Positions 59,635 through 64,000 of a stretch of 64,000 nucleotides of DNA are shown here, one piece after another. The stretch comes from Pseudomonas cedrina subsp. cedrina (GTDB taxonomy: Bacteria; Pseudomonadota; Gammaproteobacteria; Pseudomonadales; Pseudomonadaceae): assembly GCF_001983175.1 (NCBI RefSeq), contig NZ_MNPW01000014.1, positions 62,001 through 126,000 on the forward strand, read 5' to 3'. The translations under genes and the position numbers were made by a program. Position 1 is the stretch's first letter; every line of letters begins with the position of its first letter. The notes under the pieces are model-generated. The model was not told where the DNA came from and did no database searches. It saw only the letters and a program-made list of their open reading frames with translations.

Positions 59635-60951
59635 ATGCCGTACTTCCCCGGTGTCGAGAAGGTTCGCTTCGAAGGCCCCAGCAGCGACGCCCCCCTCGCC
59701 TTTCGCCATTACGACGCCAACAAGATCATCCTCGGCAAGCCCATGCGCGAGCACCTGCGCATGGCAGCCTGTTACTGGCACACCTTTGTATGGCCGGGGG
59801 CGGATATGTTTGGCGTCGGCACGTTCAAGCGGCCGTGGCAGCGCAGCGGCGACCCGATGGAGTTGGCCATCGGCAAGGCAGACGCCGCCTTCGAGTTTTT
59901 TTCCAAGCTGGGCATCGACTACTACAGCTTTCACGACACCGACGTCGCTCCCGAAGGCAGTTCACTCAAGGAGTATCGCGAGCACTTCGCGCAGATGGTC
60001 GACCACTTGGAGCGCCATCAGGAACAGACCGGGATCAAGCTGTTGTGGGGCACCGCCAATTGCTTCAGCAACCCGCGCTTTGCCGCCGGCGCCGCGAGCA
60101 ACCCGGACCCGGAGGTGTTCGCCTACGCCGCCGCCCAGGTGTTCAGCGCGATGAATGCGACGCTGCGGCTCAAGGGTTCCAACTACGTGCTGTGGGGCGG
60201 TCGCGAAGGCTACGAAACCCTGCTCAACACCGACCTGAAACGCGAGCGAGAACAGCTCGGGCGCTTTATGCGCATGGTGGTGGAGCACAAACACAAGATC
60301 GGCTTCAAGGGCGATTTGCTGATCGAGCCCAAGCCTCAGGAGCCGACCAAACACCAATACGATTACGACAGCGCCACGGTGTTCGGCTTCCTGCATGAAT
60401 ACGGCCTGGAAAACGAGATCAAGGTGAATATCGAGGCCAACCACGCGACGCTGGCAGGGCACAGTTTCCATCATGAGATTGCCACGGCGGTGTCGCTGGG
60501 GATTTTCGGCAGCATCGACGCCAACCGCGGCGACCCGCAGAACGGCTGGGACACCGACCAGTTCCCCAACAGCGTCGAGGAAATGACCCTGGCCACCTAT
60601 GAAATCCTCAAGGCCGGCGGCTTCAAGAATGGCGGCTACAATTTCGACTCCAAGGTGCGCCGCCAGAGCCTGGATGACGTGGACCTGTTCCATGGCCATG
60701 TCGCGGCCATGGATGTACTGGCCCTGGCCCTGGAACGCGCGGCCGCCATGGTGCAGAACGACCAGCTGCAAAAGTTCAAGGACCAGCGTTATGCCGGCTG
60801 GCAACAGCCGCTGGGCAAAGCCGTGCTGGCGGGCGAGTTCAGCCTTGAGTCCCTGGCCGAGCATGCGTTTGCCAACGAACTGAACCCGCAGGCCGTAAGC
60901 GGGCGCCAGGAGATGCTTGAGGGGGTGGTCAATCGGTTTATCTATCGGTGA
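59635..60951 (+). CDS. xylA: Xylose isomerase
   Basis: A 438-residue group II xylose isomerase, length as in E. coli. The catalytic motif YYSFHDTDVAPEG carries His100 and Asp103; metal ligands include the Glu of LIEPKPQEPTKHQYD, the NIEANHATLAGHSFHHE segment and GSIDANRGDPQNGWDTDQFP. It interconverts D-xylose and D-xylulose in the cytoplasm with Mg2+ or Mn2+. No xylulose kinase is in the window. It is the first gene of xylAFGH. Confidence 0.95.
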   Translation: MPYFPGVEKVRFEGPSSDAPLAFRHYDANKIILGKPMREHLRMAACYWHTFVWPGADMFGVGTFKRPWQRSGDPMELAIGKADAAFEFFSKLGIDYYSFHDTDVAPEGSSLKEYREHFAQMVDHLERHQEQTGIKLLWGTANCFSNPRFAAGAASNPDPEVFAYAAAQVFSAMNATLRLKGSNYVLWGGREGYETLLNTDLKREREQLGRFMRMVVEHKHKIGFKGDLLIEPKPQEPTKHQYDYDSATVFGFLHEYGLENEIKVNIEANHATLAGHSFHHEIATAVSLGIFGSIDANRGDPQNGWDTDQFPNSVEEMTLATYEILKAGGFKNGGYNFDSKVRRQSLDDVDLFHGHVAAMDVLALALERAAAMVQNDQLQKFKDQRYAGWQQPLGKAVLAGEFSLESLAEHAFANELNPQAVSGRQEMLEGVVNRFIYR

Positions 60952-61052
60952 CATTTGCACGACAAAACTATGCCCGGAGCGTCGAGGGACGCTCTACAGT
61001 TCTATCCGCACCACGCTGTGTCTTTCCAACAACAATAAAAGGACGCACCACC

Positions 61053-62051
61053 ATGAAGTCATTCAAACGTACCCTGCTCGCCACCGCCCTGGCCCTGCTC
61101 GCACTGCCGGTCATGGCCGACCCTGCCCATCCGAAGATCGGCTTTTCCATCGACGACCTGCGCCTGGAGCGCTGGTCCCGCGATCGGGATTATTTCGTGG
61201 CGGCGGCGGAAAAACTCGATGCCAAGGTCTTCGTGCAATCGGCCGATGCCAATGAGCAGAAGCAGATTTCCCAGATCGAGAACCTGATCTCCCGTGGCGT
61301 CGATGTGATCGTGATCGTGCCGTTCAACGCCACCGTGCTCACCAACGCCGTCGCCGAAGCCAAGAAGGCCGGGATCAAGGTGGTGTCCTACGATCGCCTG
61401 ATCCTCAATGCCGACATCGACGCCTACATCTCCTTCGATAACGAAAAAGTCGGCGAGATGCAGGCCAGCGGCGTGCTGCAAGCCGCGCCCAAGGGCAACT
61501 ACTTCCTGCTCGGCGGCGCGCCCACCGACAACAACGCCAAGGTGCTGCGCGAAGGCCAGATGAAGGTGCTGCAACCGGCCATCGACAAGGGCGACATCAA
61601 GATTGTCGGCCAGCAATGGGTGAAAGAGTGGAACCCCACCGACGCCCTGAGCATCGTCGAAAACGCCCTGACCCGGAACAACAACAAGATCGACGCCATC
61701 GTCGCCTCCAACGACGCCACCGCCGGTGGTGCGATCCAGGCCCTGGCCGCGCAGAAACTGGCGGGCAAGGTACCGATTTCCGGCCAGGACGCCGACCTCG
61801 CCGCGATCAAGCGCGTGATCGACGGCACCCAGACCATGACCGTATACAAGCCGCTCAAGCTGATCGCCACCGAAGCCGCCAAGCTTTCGGTGCAACTGGC
61901 GCGCAATGAGAAACCGACGTACAGCTCGCAGTACGACAACGGCAGCAAAAAGGTCGACACCATCCTGCTGACCCCGACGCCGCTGACCAAGGCCAATGTC
62001 GACCTGTTGGTGAAGGACGGCTTCTATACCAAAGAGCAGATCGGTCTGTAG
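61053..62051 (+). CDS. xylF: D-xylose ABC transporter substrate-binding protein
   Basis: A 332-residue binding protein from ATG 61053, preceded by AAAGGA; the frame open to 60948 is leader. The signal peptide MKSFKRTLLATALALLALPVMA precedes DPAHPKIGFSIDDLRLERWSRDRDYF, characteristic of XylF. SRGVDVIVIVPFNATVLTNAV and the KVVSYDRLILNADIDAYISFDNEKVG segment include sugar-contact residues. The stop codon TAG lies inside the following REP element. Confidence 0.94.
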   Translation: MKSFKRTLLATALALLALPVMADPAHPKIGFSIDDLRLERWSRDRDYFVAAAEKLDAKVFVQSADANEQKQISQIENLISRGVDVIVIVPFNATVLTNAVAEAKKAGIKVVSYDRLILNADIDAYISFDNEKVGEMQASGVLQAAPKGNYFLLGGAPTDNNAKVLREGQMKVLQPAIDKGDIKIVGQQWVKEWNPTDALSIVENALTRNNNKIDAIVASNDATAGGAIQALAAQKLAGKVPISGQDADLAAIKRVIDGTQTMTVYKPLKLIATEAAKLSVQLARNEKPTYSSQYDNGSKKVDTILLTPTPLTKANVDLLVKDGFYTKEQIGL

Positions 62052-62148
62052 GAGCGGGCTTGCCCGCGAAAAACGTTAACGATAACGCAGCGCTGTCAGA
62101 CAGCCCTCGTCGCCTATGGGTTTTTCGCGAGCAAGCTCGCTCCTACAG
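62046..62148. repeat. REP inverted pair overlapping the xylF stop
   Basis: CTGTAGGAGCGGGCTTGCCC at 62046 has an inverted partner ending CTCCTACAG at 62148. The TAG stop of xylF (62049-62051) is part of the repeat. It lies between binding-protein and ATPase genes, where such elements often keep the upstream mRNA more stable. Confidence 0.85.
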
Positions 62149-62181
62149 TAATGTCGTCAGCCCTTTGTGTGAGCAATAGTA

Positions 62182-63726
62182 ATGCCTGACTACCTGCTGC
62201 AAATGAACGGCATCGTCAAATCCTTTGGCGGTGTCAACGCGTTGAACGGCATCGATATCAAGGTGCGGCCGGGTGAATGCGTCGGCCTGTGCGGCGAGAA
62301 TGGTGCCGGTAAATCCACCCTGATGAAGGTGCTGTCGGCGGTCTATCCGTACGGCACCTGGGACGGCGAAATCCTCTGGGACGGGCAGCCGCTCAGGGCC
62401 CAGTCGATCAGCGAAACCGAAGCCGCCGGCATCGTGATCATCCATCAGGAACTGACCCTGGTGCCGGACCTGTCGGTGGCCGAAAACATCTTCATGGGCC
62501 ACGAGCTGACCTTGCCGGGTGGGCGCATGAACTACCCGGCGATGATCCACCGTGCCGAAGCCTTGATGCGCGAGCTCAAGGTGCCGGACATGAACGTGGC
62601 GCTGCCGGTGTCGCAGTACGGCGGCGGCTACCAGCAGTTGGTGGAAATCGCCAAGGCCCTCAACAAGCAGGCGCGCCTGCTGATCCTGGACGAGCCCTCC
62701 TCGGCCCTGACCCGCTCGGAAATCGAAGTGCTGCTGGACATCATCCGCGGCCTCAAGGCCAAAGGCGTGGCCTGCGTGTACATCTCCCACAAGCTCGATG
62801 AAGTGGCGGCGGTGTGCGACACCATTGCGGTGATCCGCGATGGCAAGCACATCGCGACCACCGCCATGGCCGACATGGACATCGCGCAGATCATCACGCA
62901 GATGGTCGGCCGCGAGATGAGCAACCTCTACCCCACCGAGCCCCATGAGGTGGGCGAGGTGATTTTCGAAGCGCGCAACGTCACCTGCTATGACGTCGAC
63001 AACCCCAAGCGCAAACGCGTCGACGATATTTCGTTCGTGCTCAGGCGCGGCGAAATCCTCGGCATCGCAGGTCTTGTGGGTGCCGGGCGCACGGAACTGG
63101 TGTCGGCGCTGTTCGGCGCCTACCCCGGCCGCTACAGCGCCGAGGTGTGGCTGGACGGTCAGGTGATCGACACGCGCACACCGCTCAAGTCGATCCGCGC
63201 CGGGCTGTGCATGGTGCCCGAAGACCGCAAGCGCCAAGGCATCATCCCGGACCTGGGCGTGGGCCAGAACATCACCCTGGCGGTGCTCGACACCTACGCG
63301 CACCTGACCCGCATCGACGCCGAGGCCGAACTGGGCAGCATCGACCAGCAGATCGTACGCATGCACCTCAAGACCTCCAGCCCGTTCCTGCCGATTACCA
63401 GCCTGTCCGGCGGCAATCAGCAAAAGGCGGTGCTGGCGAAAATGCTGATGGCCAGGCCCAAGGTGCTGATCCTCGACGAACCCACGCGCGGGGTGGACGT
63501 GGGCGCCAAGTATGAGATCTACAAGCTGATGGGCGCGCTGGCGGCCGAAGGCGTGGCGATCATCATGGTCTCCTCGGAACTGGCCGAAGTGCTCGGCGTG
63601 TCCAACCGCGTGCTGGTGATCGGCGACGGCCAGCTGCGGGGCGACTTCATCAACGAGGGCCTCACCCAGGAACAGGTACTCGCCGCCGCGCTCAGCCAAC
63701 ACAATAACAATCGGAAGACCGCGTAG
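62182..63726 (+). CDS. xylG: D-xylose ABC transporter ATP-binding protein
   Basis: A 514-residue duplicated ATPase with Walker A GENGAGKST at 38-46, signatures YGGGYQQLVEIAKAL and LSGGNQQKAVLAKML, and the degenerate second P-loop GLVGAGRTE. YPYGTWDGEILWDGQPL near 55-71 is characteristic of XylG. The stop is followed at once by xylH. The ribosome site is weak (GAGCAAT), so expression may be lower than that of xylF. Confidence 0.94.
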   Translation: MPDYLLQMNGIVKSFGGVNALNGIDIKVRPGECVGLCGENGAGKSTLMKVLSAVYPYGTWDGEILWDGQPLRAQSISETEAAGIVIIHQELTLVPDLSVAENIFMGHELTLPGGRMNYPAMIHRAEALMRELKVPDMNVALPVSQYGGGYQQLVEIAKALNKQARLLILDEPSSALTRSEIEVLLDIIRGLKAKGVACVYISHKLDEVAAVCDTIAVIRDGKHIATTAMADMDIAQIITQMVGREMSNLYPTEPHEVGEVIFEARNVTCYDVDNPKRKRVDDISFVLRRGEILGIAGLVGAGRTELVSALFGAYPGRYSAEVWLDGQVIDTRTPLKSIRAGLCMVPEDRKRQGIIPDLGVGQNITLAVLDTYAHLTRIDAEAELGSIDQQIVRMHLKTSSPFLPITSLSGGNQQKAVLAKMLMARPKVLILDEPTRGVDVGAKYEIYKLMGALAAEGVAIIMVSSELAEVLGVSNRVLVIGDGQLRGDFINEGLTQEQVLAAALSQHNNNRKTA

Positions 63727-64000
63727 ATGAATCACGTCAAACACCTTTTTACCCGCTACAAAATGCTCGCCCTGGTGATCGCCGTGGCGGTGATCTGGCT
63801 GTTTTTCAGTTGGCAGACGGAGGGTGGCTTTCTCACGCCGCGTAACCTGTCGAACCTGCTGCGGCAGATGTCGATCACCGGGATCCTGGCGTGCGGCATG
63901 GTGCTGGTGATCATCAGTGGCGAGATCGATTTGTCGGTGGGTTCGCTGCTCGGATTGCTGGGCGGGCTGGCGGCGATCCTGGATGTGGTTTATCACGTGC
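63727..64000 (+). CDS. xylH: D-xylose ABC transporter permease XylH, N-terminal part
   Basis: The first 91 codons are in the window, directly after the xylG stop. The start MNHVKHLFTRYKMLALVIAVAVIWLFFSW and the ISGEIDLSVGSLLGLLGG motif match XylH, the 14-helix pentose permease. The gene runs off the right edge. Confidence 0.9.
   Translation, partial: MNHVKHLFTRYKMLALVIAVAVIWLFFSWQTEGGFLTPRNLSNLLRQMSITGILACGMVLVIISGEIDLSVGSLLGLLGGLAAILDVVYHV

Overview
The window looks like chromosome from a Pseudomonas of the fluorescens group. The codon use is GC-rich, several REP-type inverted-pair repeats of the GTGGGAGC/GTAGGAGC kind lie between genes, and the gene families (AraFGH, XylFGH, IlvD/Edd arabonate dehydratase, FCD-type GntR regulators) are typical of that group. 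Organism and functions are inferred from the sequence alone; no database search was run.

Layout. (1) 1-11.5 kb: oxidative L-arabinose catabolism. A leftward operon encodes an MFS carrier, an AraD1-type FAH protein, a 2-oxoglutarate-semialdehyde dehydrogenase, an SMP-30 lactonase and the AraFGH ABC importer. Divergent to it are an L-arabonate dehydratase and its GntR regulator, with ATAGT-N3-ACTAT sites between. A partial aldose 1-epimerase lies at the left edge. (2) 11.5-21.3 kb: mixed genes: a membrane-anchored Asp-box protein, a TonB-dependent siderophore receptor, a YqjM-like ene-reductase with a divergent ArsR regulator, a phosphodiesterase, a degenerate Fic-like toxin/antitoxin pair, a bestrophin and a dCache chemoreceptor. 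(3) 21.4-32.5 kb and 46.7-50.1 kb: two arms of what appears to be one uncharacterised flavin-dependent catabolic regulon. It holds a DUF1185 protein, an alpha/beta hydrolase, an aldehyde dehydrogenase, two flavin reductases, a CMD-family protein, a GntR regulator, a Nudix hydrolase, a DUF1330 protein, RibBA, a polyamine-type ABC importer, an NCS1 permease and a luciferase-like monooxygenase. Five sites of the form TATTATGGTATnCCA precede its transcription units. (4) 32.7-46.7 kb, between those arms: the N-methylglutamate pathway for methylamine (Amt, MgsABC, GmaS, HTH-cupin regulator, PurU, FolD, MgdABCD), with its own repeated operator-like motif. (5) 50.1-58.2 kb: an atypical Nramp protein and a probable tetritol (threitol/erythrulose) operon: RpiB-type isomerase, ABC ATPase and permease without a binding protein, a GolD/DthD-like dehydrogenase, DhaK/DhaL and a SorC-family regulator. 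(6) 58.3-64 kb: the D-xylose locus xylR, xylA, xylF, xylG and the start of xylH.

How it works together. Most of the window imports and oxidises small polar substrates. Arabinose goes to 2-oxoglutarate, xylose to xylulose, tetritols probably to erythrose 4-phosphate, and methylamine to ammonium plus one-carbon units, which FolD and PurU turn to formate. The most novel part is region 3. Its parts parallel the Rut uracil pathway (LLM monooxygenase, flavin reductase, chorismate-mutase-fold protein, alpha/beta hydrolase, aldehyde-processing enzyme, permease) but use different families, bring their own FMN-supply gene and share an operator. Its substrate is unknown. The methylamine cluster between the two arms raises the possibility that the substrate is N-methylated.
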